Assembly (NCBI GenBank): GCA_964465145.1
Contig: CAYXJR010000072.1
Span: 1 to 21,568, forward strand
Source: JAUVKA01 sp964465145
Lineage (GTDB): Bacteria; Bacteroidota; Bacteroidia; Bacteroidales; UBA12481
Direction of reading: 5' to 3'
Length of the DNA stretch: 21,568 bases
Part shown: in pieces, positions 1 to 7,680 of the stretch
How positions within the stretch are numbered: the stretch's first letter is position 1
Layout of the letters: each line of letters opens with the position of its first letter
Program-made: the position numbers and the translations under genes
Notes under the pieces: model-generated
The model's database searches: none
Seen by the model: only the letters and a program-made list of their open reading frames with translations
Told to the model about the DNA's origin: nothing

Positions 1-224
1 ACAGCACAGCTATGGCTGTCCAAAATCCGTTAACTTTTTTTCATGCGTTTGCCCTTTTATATTTTGCTATTTGGGTAGTTAGGTCAGATCATGTGGAGGA
101 TTAGCTGATTTTACATAGTTTCTAAATGTAATTACAGGAAAGCAGGTGTAAATACCGGGTGAAAACTGCACAGGTTTCCCGTTTGATTATGATTACATAA
201 TATCAAGGTTATTATAATTTTAAA

Positions 225-1154
225 TTATCTATAGCTTTTAGTACTGCTGTTTTTTTCTATGGAGTCATTCTCCATTTTCTCTGTTTCTCTTGCCTTCCTG
301 TTAAAATATCCTCTGAAAAGGAAATTATGTTTCAGTGCTTCCATATTTTCATCTAATCCCTTGGAACCTTTTTTAAGATTTATCATGGTCTGATTCAAAT
401 TTTCTGCAATGATTGTATCCTGAATTAATCTGCCAAGTGTTCCGTGTCCGCTGTTTATCTGAGCCATAGTCTCCCCAAGTTGTTTCGAAAAAATTTCTGT
501 ATTACCCGATATTCCCTGCAAACTCCCCATGATGGCAGATATATTATTTTGGGTTGCCTCCATAGTTTCACCAAGTCCTATGGAGCTTTTTTTAAGATTT
601 ATTATGGTCTGATTCAAATTTTCTGCAATAATTGTATCGTGAATTAATCTTCCAAGTGTTCCACGCCCGCTGTTTACTTTTACCACAATATCTTCAAATT
701 GCCGCGATGTTACCTGCAAGTTTGCAATGATAGCATCTGTTTCAACAGGTTCTACAGAAGCAAGTTGTTGACCTTCTTTTGCCAATTTTGCATCAGTGCT
801 TCCCGGCGAAATTATTAGCAACCTGCCACCAATAAGTCCTTCCGATCCTATTGTCACTTCACAATCTGATTTAATAAATTGCCCTACATCTTCTTTAATC
901 AGCATAGTTACATTTACAGTCGTGTCATTCATGATGGTAAGTTTGTCAACAGCACCAACATTAATTCCCGAAAAACGGATATTGTTTCCAACCTGTAGTC
1001 CGCTGACATTATGAAAATTTGTGGAAAGTCTGATTACAGGATTAAACAAATTTTTTTGTTTTCCGATCATAAATATTGCAAGTACAAAAAGTGCCAATCC
1101 TCCTATAACAAATAGCCCTAATCTTACTTTAAATTTTTGTGTATAAGTTTCCAT
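225..1154 (-). CDS. MCE-domain (MlaD-family) lipid transport protein
   Basis: This 309-residue protein has an N-terminal membrane anchor (about residues 11-31) followed by one MCE domain (about 38-117, with the GLQVGNNIRFSGINVG segment typical of MlaD-type proteins). Family knowledge: MCE proteins form periplasmic hexamers that move phospholipids between inner and outer membranes with an ABC transporter. The C-terminal part is probably helical and contains two near-identical 45-residue repeats (about 160-204 and 233-277), each with the core TLGRLI.DTIIAENLNQT. It ends in a polar, charged tail. It reads away from the tRNA-Pro fragment and lies outside the inferred island, so it is probably a host gene. 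No ABC partner (MlaE/MlaF) is visible; such genes could lie beyond either edge. The start ATG directly follows a poorly conserved leader. The family call is firm; the cargo is unknown. Confidence 0.88.
   Translation of the reverse strand: METYTQKFKVRLGLFVIGGLALFVLAIFMIGKQKNLFNPVIRLSTNFHNVSGLQVGNNIRFSGINVGAVDKLTIMNDTTVNVTMLIKEDVGQFIKSDCEVTIGSEGLIGGRLLIISPGSTDAKLAKEGQQLASVEPVETDAIIANLQVTSRQFEDIVVKVNSGRGTLGRLIHDTIIAENLNQTIINLKKSSIGLGETMEATQNNISAIMGSLQGISGNTEIFSKQLGETMAQINSGHGTLGRLIQDTIIAENLNQTMINLKKGSKGLDENMEALKHNFLFRGYFNRKARETEKMENDSIEKNSSTKSYR
324..677 (-). repeat. Internal 135-bp duplication inside the MCE gene
   Basis: Positions 543-677 and 324-458 encode two copies of the same 45-residue segment (INSG.GTLGRLI.DTIIAENLNQT.INLKK). 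They are separated by 28 residues, giving a 219-bp period. The nucleotide copies are nearly as alike as the proteins, which suggests a fairly recent or conversion-maintained duplication. Confidence 0.85.
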
Positions 1155-1227
1155 TATATTTTAGGTAAAAAAGGGGCATGGCGGAGGGGGAGGGGTGTTT
1201 ACAAATTACCACCATATTACCACCAAA

Positions 1228-1260
1228 GAAAAAAGCAGTTACAAATACAATTGCAACTGC
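1228..1260 (-). terminator. Rho-independent terminator after the tRNA-Pro fragment
   Basis: On the minus strand GCAGTT pairs with AACTGC (1255-1260 and 1235-1240), extended inward by a few pairs, and is followed by a run of T (1228-1234 as A on the plus strand). It lies 13 bases past the tRNA 3' end, so it is probably the original terminator of the host tRNA transcript. Confidence 0.7.
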
Positions 1261-1272
1261 CTCATTATCAAG

Positions 1273-1319
1273 TCGGGATGGGGAGATTTGAACTCCCGGC
1301 CCCTCGCCCCCCAGACGAG
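1273..1319 (-). tRNA. 3' half of tRNA-Pro(GGG): attachment site of the island
   Basis: On the minus strand, in order: anticodon stem and loop (CTCGT, loop CTGGGGG with anticodon GGG, GCGAG), a five-base variable region, T arm (GGGAG, TTCAAAT, CTCCC), and the acceptor 3' strand CATCCCG with discriminator A at 1273. CCA is not encoded. The expected 5' acceptor strand (CGGGATG) and D arm are missing: upstream of 1320 the sequence has no tRNA character. This is what remains of the chromosomal 3' end when an element inserts into a tRNA gene. The intact, reconstituted tRNA should lie at the far end of the element. A tyrosine recombinase gene starts 145 bp inward, which fits. The direct-repeat partner (attR) is not in the window. 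Confidence 0.85.
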
Positions 1320-1380
1320 AGAATAGTTGCATCATGGTGCAAAGATCAATTCTCTAAACCCCAGCAAATATAGTAAATAT

Positions 1381-1453
1381 GTGAAATAACATTTTGTTAG
1401 AATTGCATAAAATTGTACCTTTATGAAGTAAAAGTTTCACTTATATTTCACTT
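1381..1453 (+). repeat. TTTCACTT repeats around the integrase promoter
   Basis: TTTCACTT occurs at 1435-1442 and again at 1446-1453, an 11-base period that puts both on one face of the helix. The inverse, GTGAAATA, is at 1381-1388 and pairs with TATTTCAC at 1444-1451. Together they bracket the integrase promoter. They could be arm-type sites for the recombinase or an operator for the neighbouring HTH protein. Confidence 0.45.
1392..1423 (+). promoter_or_regulatory. Predicted integrase promoter
   Basis: TTTTG (1392-1396), a 19-base spacer and TACCTTTA (1416-1423) fit the Bacteroidota housekeeping pattern TTTG-N19-TAnnTTTG closely. The integrase ATG follows about 40 bases later. Confidence 0.55.
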
Positions 1454-1464
1454 GAGGTTGTATT

Positions 1465-2655
1465 ATGGCATCTGTAAAGGTTAGACTAAAAGTCCAGAAA
1501 GAAATTTTACATGGCAACTTTCCCATCGTTATGCAGGTTATTCATCAGCAAAAAAAGAGGGTAATTCATTTGGGCCATACAAGTAGAAAGAACCAATGGA
1601 ATTTTGAATCACACCTGCCAAATAGTAAACATCCAATAGCTGATTGGTTAAGGGGATTTTTAATAGATAGGGTTGCAAAAGCAGAAAAGATCCTGCTTCA
1701 AATGGAAATGACAGGTAAGCCCTTTACAGTCGATATGCTTGCTGAGAAATTATCAACTCGTGCAAAATCACATGATTTGATCTCCTATACAGAGAGTCTG
1801 GTATATCAACTTACCAGTGAAGGGAAACATGGTAATGCCAGAGTATATCAAACATTAGTTGATATATTTAATCTATTCATTCATAAGCCATCATTTGATT
1901 TTGTTGATCTTGATTACAGAATACTTAAAAAATTTGAAGGATTTTTATATGAAAGGGGAGTCAAAACTAATACTGTTTCCTATTATATGCGGACTCTTAG
2001 AGCAGTTTACAATAGAGCCATAAAGGAAGGTATGGTTGATGAATCTCTTTACCCATTTAAAACATATAAAATAATCAGCACGAGTACTGTAAAAAGAGCA
2101 ATATCTAAGGATGAAATTATTAAAATTAGAGATTTAAACTTAGATGATGACAGGGGATTACGATTGTCTAGAGACATCTTCATGTTTAGTTTTTATACTC
2201 GTGGGATGAGTTTCGTTGACATAATTTGGCTTAAAGTCAGTAATGTCAAAAATAATAGACTGCAGTATACCAGAAAAAAAACGAAGCAGCAGTTTTCGAT
2301 TGAATTAGTCCAGCCAGCTATTGATATCATTGAAAGATATTGTGCCATGGAAGAACAGGATAGTTATTTATTTCCAATTCTTAATCGAAAGGATAAAGAA
2401 TATTCAGATTATGAGAATTATAAACGGCTTATAAATAAACATTTAGGGAAGATTGCTAAGGTTGTGAAAATAACAACTCCTCTGACTACTTATGTTGCAA
2501 GGCATAGTTGGAGCACCTTGGCTAAGTACATGGGTGTTGAAACAGCAAAAATTAGCGAAGCATTGGGACATACTACAGAAAAAACAACCCAAATCTATCT
2601 GGACTCTTTTGAGAATGCCACCCTTGATGATATCAATAAAAAGGTAACTTTATAG
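1465..2655 (+). CDS. Tyrosine recombinase / integrase of the island
   Basis: The protein has 396 residues, the usual length of Bacteroidota element integrases. An N-terminal arm-binding region (about 1-90) is followed by a SAM-like core-binding domain (about 105-195, ending in NTVSYYMRTLRAVYNRAI) and the catalytic domain. Catalytic residues visible: Arg246 in YTRGMSF, a Lys at 271/272 in YTRKKTK, Arg346 in ARHSW, His369 in EALGH and nucleophile Tyr378 in QIYLDS. As often in this group, the HxxR position is TxxR-like (TYVARHS). It is expected to integrate and excise the element at the tRNA-Pro site next to it. The next gene starts 20 bp downstream, suggesting co-transcription. The catalytic set looks complete, so the enzyme is probably active. 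Confidence 0.93.
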   Translation: MASVKVRLKVQKEILHGNFPIVMQVIHQQKKRVIHLGHTSRKNQWNFESHLPNSKHPIADWLRGFLIDRVAKAEKILLQMEMTGKPFTVDMLAEKLSTRAKSHDLISYTESLVYQLTSEGKHGNARVYQTLVDIFNLFIHKPSFDFVDLDYRILKKFEGFLYERGVKTNTVSYYMRTLRAVYNRAIKEGMVDESLYPFKTYKIISTSTVKRAISKDEIIKIRDLNLDDDRGLRLSRDIFMFSFYTRGMSFVDIIWLKVSNVKNNRLQYTRKKTKQQFSIELVQPAIDIIERYCAMEEQDSYLFPILNRKDKEYSDYENYKRLINKHLGKIAKVVKITTPLTTYVARHSWSTLAKYMGVETAKISEALGHTTEKTTQIYLDSFENATLDDINKKVTL

Positions 2656-2675
2656 TTTCGAATTATCCTAAACCA

Positions 2676-3443
2676 ATGGCAGAACCAATACTTGAATTTG
2701 AGAGTTTATTGCATTTCTTGACCAGCAACCACTTAGAGATTCATTTTTTTCAGTCTTACCCAGATGTACCTAGGGGCTGGAGTCTTGAGGATATGAAATT
2801 CACTGATGCTGATTTACTTGAGGAGGATCAAATCAATTATTGTGGATTTAGTAATGTTGAAAAGTACAAGCAAGAATTGGAAGCCAGAATAAACAACTCA
2901 GTTGTTGCCCTTGGAAACAAATTATCAAGATTTGGAGATCAGGGTAAACTGACTTATTTAAAAACAGTTAATGATCGAATTGCTGGGATAAATATAGAAT
3001 CACATTCAAACAAATACAAGCTGGATATTTCTTATAAATCTGAATCACCCCGGAGAACAGCGATAATTGAGGATAATATGGCTGATCCCTATGATCTTTT
3101 AAGCGATACCTCAAAGAAGGAGCTTGCTGAATTCATAAAAGCAAAAGGGGACGCATTACATAAGTTTCAGGAGGCTATAAATAGTCTGGGAAATAAAAAT
3201 ATGTTGAAGGAGGATTCGAGAGAATTACCTGAAGGGGAAGCTTTATCAGAAAAACAGGTTGAATCCGACCAATATCTTGACACAAAAGAATTGGCTGAAT
3301 ATTTAAGTGTTTCAGTCAGGAGTATTGCAAGTTGGAGAGCCGAAGGTAAGTTAAGCTTTACAAAAATTGGAAGGAAAATCATCTACAGCAAGGCAGATGT
3401 GGAGGAATTTACTTCCACTTACAAAATCAAAAGGTATAAATGA
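2676..3443 (+). CDS. Unknown protein with C-terminal excisionase-type HTH
   Basis: This 255-residue protein has a distinctive C-terminus (about 199-255): YLDTKELAEYLSVSVRSIASW, then a basic IGRKIIYSKADVEEF segment. That is the helix-turn-helix plus wing layout of the MerR/excisionase (HTH_17) superfamily. The first 190 residues are acidic and mostly helical and match no family I recognise; a second function or an oligomerisation region is possible. It starts 20 bp after the integrase stop in the same direction. Inference: it is a directionality factor or regulator of the integrase. An N-terminal extension of this size is unusual for an excisionase, which is normally about 70-100 residues. Confidence 0.65.
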   Translation: MAEPILEFESLLHFLTSNHLEIHFFQSYPDVPRGWSLEDMKFTDADLLEEDQINYCGFSNVEKYKQELEARINNSVVALGNKLSRFGDQGKLTYLKTVNDRIAGINIESHSNKYKLDISYKSESPRRTAIIEDNMADPYDLLSDTSKKELAEFIKAKGDALHKFQEAINSLGNKNMLKEDSRELPEGEALSEKQVESDQYLDTKELAEYLSVSVRSIASWRAEGKLSFTKIGRKIIYSKADVEEFTSTYKIKRYK

Positions 3444-3985
3444 ATTACTCCGGGCCGGCATTTGTGATTGTCATTCCACACCCATTTCCCATTAAATTAC
3501 ATCAACATTTTGAATTCGTAATATAAATCATAGCACCTTTGGGTTATCACCATCATGTTTTCATATCAAATCAATCCCGGCTGCCCCTCTAATAATCCAG
3601 ACCAGAAACCCTAATTGCTATACCAAGAAAACCACATCAGCTATGTGAGGTCATCTAACCTGTAACCATTGCTATTATTGACTATACAGAACATTTAAGA
3701 GAATGAAAATCCAATGAATTTCCCTCAGATTTTGGCAGGGTAAACTTATCAATACAGCACCTCAAATAGGGTCATTTTAAAGCCCATATTTAACATCAAG
3801 ACGGGTCAGAATAGGTAGCTATAAATTGAATTACCATGCCCTTAAAACGCTTTATTTTGGCCTTATTTTAAGCCTGAAATATGTCAAAAAAGGTCGTTTT
3901 CATAACGTTTGATTATGTGAGAGTTACAGCGATATTACTAAAGCCAAACGAATGTAAATACAGGTTTAGATTATTGATCCTAGTT
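3444..3985. other. 542-bp non-coding gap between convergent genes
   Basis: This stretch separates the rightward integrase/HTH pair from the leftward helicase-like gene. No open frame with protein-like composition and no RNA gene was recognised on either strand. No strong terminator hairpin was found at either gene end. The right part (about 3840-3920) is rich in T-runs and short imperfect palindromes. It could be a decayed gene or hold a transfer or replication site, but nothing here proves it. Confidence 0.4.
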
Positions 3986-5872
3986 TTAGCCAATATTGGT
4001 TAGTTGATCCCACCTTTCACCCACTATTTTAATTAAATTGTGTCCAGATGAGTTTTGCCCTGCTCTTATGGTTAGGAAGACTCGATTTAACCATTGTTTG
4101 TATACTGTGTCTGTATTTCCGTGTGGCATCAGAGAACGGTCTGATAATCCACCAAAAGCTCTCTGAATTCCTATCCTTATTTCACGACTGGTATATTTAG
4201 CTCCAAAATCAAATTGATTATACAATGCATTCCAAAGTTCTCCATCTTTTGGTTTTGCATATACTGACAGTATGTCCCTGAGCTTTGAAATATCACGGCT
4301 ATAGTTTTCCTTGGAGAAGTTATCGTCAATGTAAGAAATCACACCAACACTGGTAATCCATTCACAATCATTAATGAGATTTATTATCTCTTTGGTACTT
4401 CTTTTGGCTTTTGGTGATAATGTCCTTGGAAGATCTTGTGAAATACTATAATCACCTCCAGATTTAATAAGCTTAATAAGAATATCTTTTGGTGATATTG
4501 AAGATTCAACATCTGATGGGGTTACTGAAGAAATTTGAATTTGTTCATCAGAAAGATTATACCCATATACTTCAATGTTGTAATGTCTAAACAACGTGTT
4601 AACTGTGGTTTTATAGTTACAATACAATTCATTGGTTGATTTTTGATTAATCAACAGCTGATCCACAATAAGATAATTGACAAAGAGCCTACCATTGTCA
4701 AACAGTAATTTATGACCATACAAAAAGGCAGATTTAACAGCATCCTCAAAAAATTCTTTCCTAGATATTTCTGGCGTCTGCTTTATTAGTTCCGAATTTG
4801 ATAAATGTATTAAACGGTTAGCATTGGATACCTGCAATTCTATGAAAGCTTTGGTGTATTGCCAATCCCTGTATAAAGTTGGTTTAGTATTAAAGATAAA
4901 TACCCTGTCATGGCAGCCGTTTCTAGCTCTACCAAATATTTGACGAACTCGTGGAGTAGATATTAAAGTTTGTCGATTTCTTACATCTGTAGCAACTATA
5001 ACACTTATAACTTCCTCTATATCATACCCAACAAAATATGCCGATGTTGCAAAGTTGATTTGATGACTTAATATTCCGTTATCGATATTAGCAAGTAATC
5101 CAGCCACTTTATATTCACTTTTGAAACCACATAATACTCCTATTTTGCCATCATATTCAGTACCAAGTATATCTATAACAGCTTTAATATCTTTAATAGA
5201 GTTATAAGCAATTAGTATTTTCTTTTCTGGATCATCTTCGATTATACTTTTTATTATTTGAGCCACTACTGGTTGAACGGCTGAAAATGATTTTATTGCT
5301 ATTATTCCATCAATATGATTATCCAGAGACTCAATAACCGTTATGTCCTCTTTTGCCAATTCTGGATCAGAGAATTCCTGAACCGTTGCTGATATCATTC
5401 TCCTTTTAGTTTGATCAAAATTGAAATACTCTAAATAGCTTTTAAACAAAGCTGGTCTATAATCTGAATCCAGTTGGAAAGAATCTATTTCATCAAAAGT
5501 TATTTCAAAATATTCATAAGCTCTACTTCTACCTATATCATCCAGTAGATATTGTAGGCTATCAGCAACTACCATTATTTTAATAGGGTCATTCCTGCTC
5601 ATTCTTTGACGAATGTCTTCAGGATTAAGAATATCAACATCTTGATAAGCACTACCTTTATAAAAGATGTTAAGCTCAGCCCTATGTTTTTTCACTTTAG
5701 TCGCGGCTAATGCTCTGGTAGGGCAGACAATAATTGAACTTCTTGAGGTGTCCTTAATTTCACACTGAGTTGCACCAATGCCTGTAGCTCTCTTATCAAT
5801 GATTCCAGCAGGGAGAGAACCTATTGTTGAATCTAAATACTGGTTTGGTTTAAGATAAATGGTATTGCTCAT
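3986..5872 (-). CDS. SF2-helicase-like protein lacking the Walker A lysine
   Basis: The 628-residue protein keeps the motif order of a superfamily 2 helicase: a Walker-A-like segment KRATGIGAT (27-35), PTRALA (51-56, motif Ia), FDEID (126-130, motif II), ISAT (160-163, motif III), a second domain with NFATSAYFVGYDI (about 273-285, motif V-like) and QIFGRAR (311-317, motif VI). The lysine of GKT is replaced by Ala34, so nucleotide binding may differ from standard helicases. The last ~300 residues have no motif I recognise. The motif II/VI style recalls origin-binding or replication helicases of elements and phages; that link is inference. It stands alone on the minus strand, and a 36-bp inverted repeat covers the bases just before its ATG, so autoregulation is likely. 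Two related repeats lie near 14.2-14.4 kb. Confidence 0.65.
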   Translation of the reverse strand: MSNTIYLKPNQYLDSTIGSLPAGIIDKRATGIGATQCEIKDTSRSSIIVCPTRALAATKVKKHRAELNIFYKGSAYQDVDILNPEDIRQRMSRNDPIKIMVVADSLQYLLDDIGRSRAYEYFEITFDEIDSFQLDSDYRPALFKSYLEYFNFDQTKRRMISATVQEFSDPELAKEDITVIESLDNHIDGIIAIKSFSAVQPVVAQIIKSIIEDDPEKKILIAYNSIKDIKAVIDILGTEYDGKIGVLCGFKSEYKVAGLLANIDNGILSHQINFATSAYFVGYDIEEVISVIVATDVRNRQTLISTPRVRQIFGRARNGCHDRVFIFNTKPTLYRDWQYTKAFIELQVSNANRLIHLSNSELIKQTPEISRKEFFEDAVKSAFLYGHKLLFDNGRLFVNYLIVDQLLINQKSTNELYCNYKTTVNTLFRHYNIEVYGYNLSDEQIQISSVTPSDVESSISPKDILIKLIKSGGDYSISQDLPRTLSPKAKRSTKEIINLINDCEWITSVGVISYIDDNFSKENYSRDISKLRDILSVYAKPKDGELWNALYNQFDFGAKYTSREIRIGIQRAFGGLSDRSLMPHGNTDTVYKQWLNRVFLTIRAGQNSSGHNLIKIVGERWDQLTNIG

Positions 5873-5875
5873 ATT

Positions 5876-5911
5876 GTCACTTTTCCCCTAAAAGTACATA
5901 AGATAAGTGAC
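5876..5911 (-). promoter_or_regulatory. 36-bp inverted-repeat site, copy 1 (helicase start)
   Basis: Plus-strand ends are GTCACTT and AAGTGAC, exactly 36 bp end to end. In the direction of the helicase gene it begins GTCACTTATCTTAT and ends AGGGGAAAAGTGAC, then AAT and the ATG. It therefore covers positions -4 to -39 of the start, overlapping the ribosome-binding area and a TACTTTTA box. Two copies of the same length occur at 14215 and 14326. Confidence 0.65.
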
Positions 5912-5948
5912 AAAAAAGACAATTTCATTTATATTAATTTTTTCGATG

Positions 5949-6026
5949 GTCATTTCTAAGTATACATCAAAAATGAGTTTGCCTCAGATGGACAGTATCC
6001 ATATTTTTATATTAGTTAGAAATGAC
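5949..6026. repeat. 11-bp perfect inverted repeat
   Basis: GTCATTTCTAA (5949-5959) and TTAGAAATGAC (6016-6026) are exact inverses 56 bases apart, in the gap between the helicase-like gene and the next operon. This may be a regulator site or the ends of a small element. The start GTCA.TT resembles the 36-bp sites nearby. Confidence 0.4.
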
Positions 6027-6076
6027 GGAGCAGATGGTTACTATGGTAGTATTCAGGACTAATGCGACAATTTATT

Positions 6077-6514
6077 CTAAACAACATTAATCTCGCTGCT
6101 CGTCACAAAAAAACCCCCTCCATTTATCGGTACAGAAAAATCATCTGTATCAACACAAGCAAATCCTTGAGCTAGGATACGACCCGGTGCTTTATATGTT
6201 TCCATCATATCCCTTAAATCAACAAGTAATTCCTCCGAAACATCGCCTTCAATTTTCTCCGGGTACATAGTTGTCAGCAACTTTACAATAAATTCCTCTT
6301 CTCCCTCTTTTTGGAGATGGAATATTGGTTCTTCAACATATTGTGGGCACAATATAGGAGGCCATACTTTATATCCCTTCTGTTGGAATATAAGCTTAAA
6401 CAAACCAACACTGAACTGTTCAAGTTCCTCAGCAGTCATTATTTCTCCTTTCCGTTCAGATGAACAGGGGTGTTGGATTAATACCGGTTCTCCGTTGTTG
6501 TCGATGAAGGTCAT
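6077..6514 (-). CDS. Hypothetical protein, distal gene of a FISUMP operon
   Basis: No family was recognised for this protein of 145 residues, or 120 if it starts at Met26 (MTAEELEQF), which would trim an atypical N-terminus. It is acidic, without signal peptide or membrane segment, so probably cytoplasmic. The segment FKLIFQQKGYKVWPP followed by EEEFIVKLLTTMYPE and the small-residue motif PINGGGFFV are its most distinctive parts. Its start lies 18 bp after the stop of the FISUMP lipoprotein gene in the same direction, so the two are probably co-transcribed. No terminator was seen behind it. Confidence 0.55.
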   Translation of the reverse strand: MTFIDNNGEPVLIQHPCSSERKGEIMTAEELEQFSVGLFKLIFQQKGYKVWPPILCPQYVEEPIFHLQKEGEEEFIVKLLTTMYPEKIEGDVSEELLVDLRDMMETYKAPGRILAQGFACVDTDDFSVPINGGGFFVTSSEINVV

Positions 6515-6532
6515 GTATTGTTTATTCTAGTA

Positions 6533-7231
6533 TCAATTATCCTTTATGCAACGGACTGATAATCCATATGGCTTTAAAAGGTATTTCCTGTTAATACCTT
6601 CATTGTCATAACTTAGAAGCCTACACCAAGCACTACCATGGCTATATTCCAAACCTGACCAATATATAGCATTTTTCTCAACTTTTGTAAAGTAACAATC
6701 AAAAGTGTAACCCAAACGAAATCCACTTGGCATGGCATTAAAAAGGCTACTGTTTGCACCATTATTATCTTCGAACCAACCGCTGCTGGATTTGAGTTTA
6801 TCACCCACCAATCCTGATTCTCTCCAATCGGTACTATCAACATCGGCAGCACTCATACCTAAGTTCATCTCAAGCATTTTCCAGTCATCATCACTGGGTA
6901 AATACCAGCCATCGGGGCAGGCTTTTTTAGCCGCAGGCCAGTTGTATAATACACCGTGAGTAGAATAGAAGTCTGTCACCACAGCTTCATCTAGACTTGT
7001 CCCATCATACCCATAAACATAATACATTGGATAATCGTTGGAATAATATCTCAGTCGATTAACACTTGGTAAATAGGCTAAATTCTCTGCCATCCATGTT
7101 TGATTACCAATCTGAACGATTTCGTATTTATGTCCATCACGTGGATCAATAAACTCATCTATAGGTGAAAGGTTCTTTTTGCAACTATTGAAGAATAAAA
7201 GGCAGGTTAATAGAAGGGCCAGCTTCTTCAT
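6533..7231 (-). CDS. FISUMP-domain lipoprotein 1
   Basis: A 232-residue lipoprotein: signal peptide MKKLALLLTCLLFFNSC with lipidated Cys17, then a short linker and one FISUMP domain. Diagnostic pieces are QIGNQTWMAENLAYLP (about 42-57), GVLYNWPAAKKACPDGWYLPSDDDWK, NAMPSGFRLG and the terminal PYGLSVRCIKD. Family knowledge: FISUMP (TIGR02145) is an expanded Bacteroidota/Fibrobacteres surface domain with a C-type-lectin-like look and no settled function. It is anchored in the outer membrane or exposed; CKKN after the Cys is a weak export signal. It closely parallels lipoprotein 2 at 10321-11328 but lacks its PKD-like module. A repeated intergenic element lies about 160 bp upstream, as in that paralogue. 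Confidence 0.88.
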   Translation of the reverse strand: MKKLALLLTCLLFFNSCKKNLSPIDEFIDPRDGHKYEIVQIGNQTWMAENLAYLPSVNRLRYYSNDYPMYYVYGYDGTSLDEAVVTDFYSTHGVLYNWPAAKKACPDGWYLPSDDDWKMLEMNLGMSAADVDSTDWRESGLVGDKLKSSSGWFEDNNGANSSLFNAMPSGFRLGYTFDCYFTKVEKNAIYWSGLEYSHGSAWCRLLSYDNEGINRKYLLKPYGLSVRCIKDN

Positions 7232-7389
7232 GGCATCAATTTTTTGGTTGCTATAAAGTTACTACATAAGGCTCATATAGACAAATAGCTGGTAATAACC
7301 CCAATATTAAAAGATGCAATTATCCATATTAAAAATATGATCTGTTATGTGGAGAAATATTAAGATTCTGCCAAGATTTTTTAAGATCT

Positions 7390-7538
7390 GTCAATGGTAT
7401 AGTTGTCCAAATTTTTTCTCCAAAATTTTTTACAAAAATTATTTTCACGAAAGCGTGGAGGACTTAGTGTCAAAGTCCCCCCATAAGATCAAATTGGGTT
7501 ACCCCCCTCATGATTAAAAAGCGTATCTAGCCAGCCAG
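7390..7538 (+). repeat. Repeated intergenic element, copy A
   Basis: This stretch aligns with 11425-11575 along its length, with mismatches and short gaps. Both start at GTCAATGG, continue through a T/A-rich block (CCAAAATTTTTTA.AAAAATTATTT), share an exact 21-bp core at 7448-7468 (GAAAGCGTGGAGGACTTAG within it), then TCAAAG, ATTGGG and CCCC. Within the core CACG pairs with CGTG around AAAG. It lies in a 449-bp region with no recognisable gene (7232-7680), about 160 bp upstream of lipoprotein 1 and divergent to it. Confidence 0.75.
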
Positions 7539-7581
7539 ATTATAAGAGATTGGATGGATGGATGAGTTTTTACCCTATGTT

Positions 7582-7603
7582 TTACTCATCCTTTGCAGCG
7601 GAC
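7582..7603 (-). pseudogene. Short 3'-tail remnant of a FISUMP gene
   Basis: Read on the minus strand this is GTCCGCTGCA followed by AAGGATGAG and TAA. It matches the SVRCIKDE end of lipoprotein 2 (GTCCGCTGCATAAAGGATGAG) except for a missing TA. No other FISUMP sequence adjoins it. The match is short, so this is a suggestion. Its stop region also forms a GGATGAG/CTCATCC hairpin (7560-7591). Confidence 0.45.
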
Positions 7604-7680
7604 TTAATATCCTTAATTTCAATTGCCCTTGTTTCTGGAAAGACTGGTTGTTTCCAGATAATTTAATCCCTCAGCATGCC

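Noticed and set aside
1137..1373. Open frames over the tRNA fragment
   Set aside because: They are translations of the tRNA 3' half and its flank (MGRFELPAPRP type), not genes.
3444..3985. Transfer origin or CRISPR array in the gene-free gap
   Set aside because: No regularly spaced repeats and no relaxase gene in the window; nothing specific supports either.
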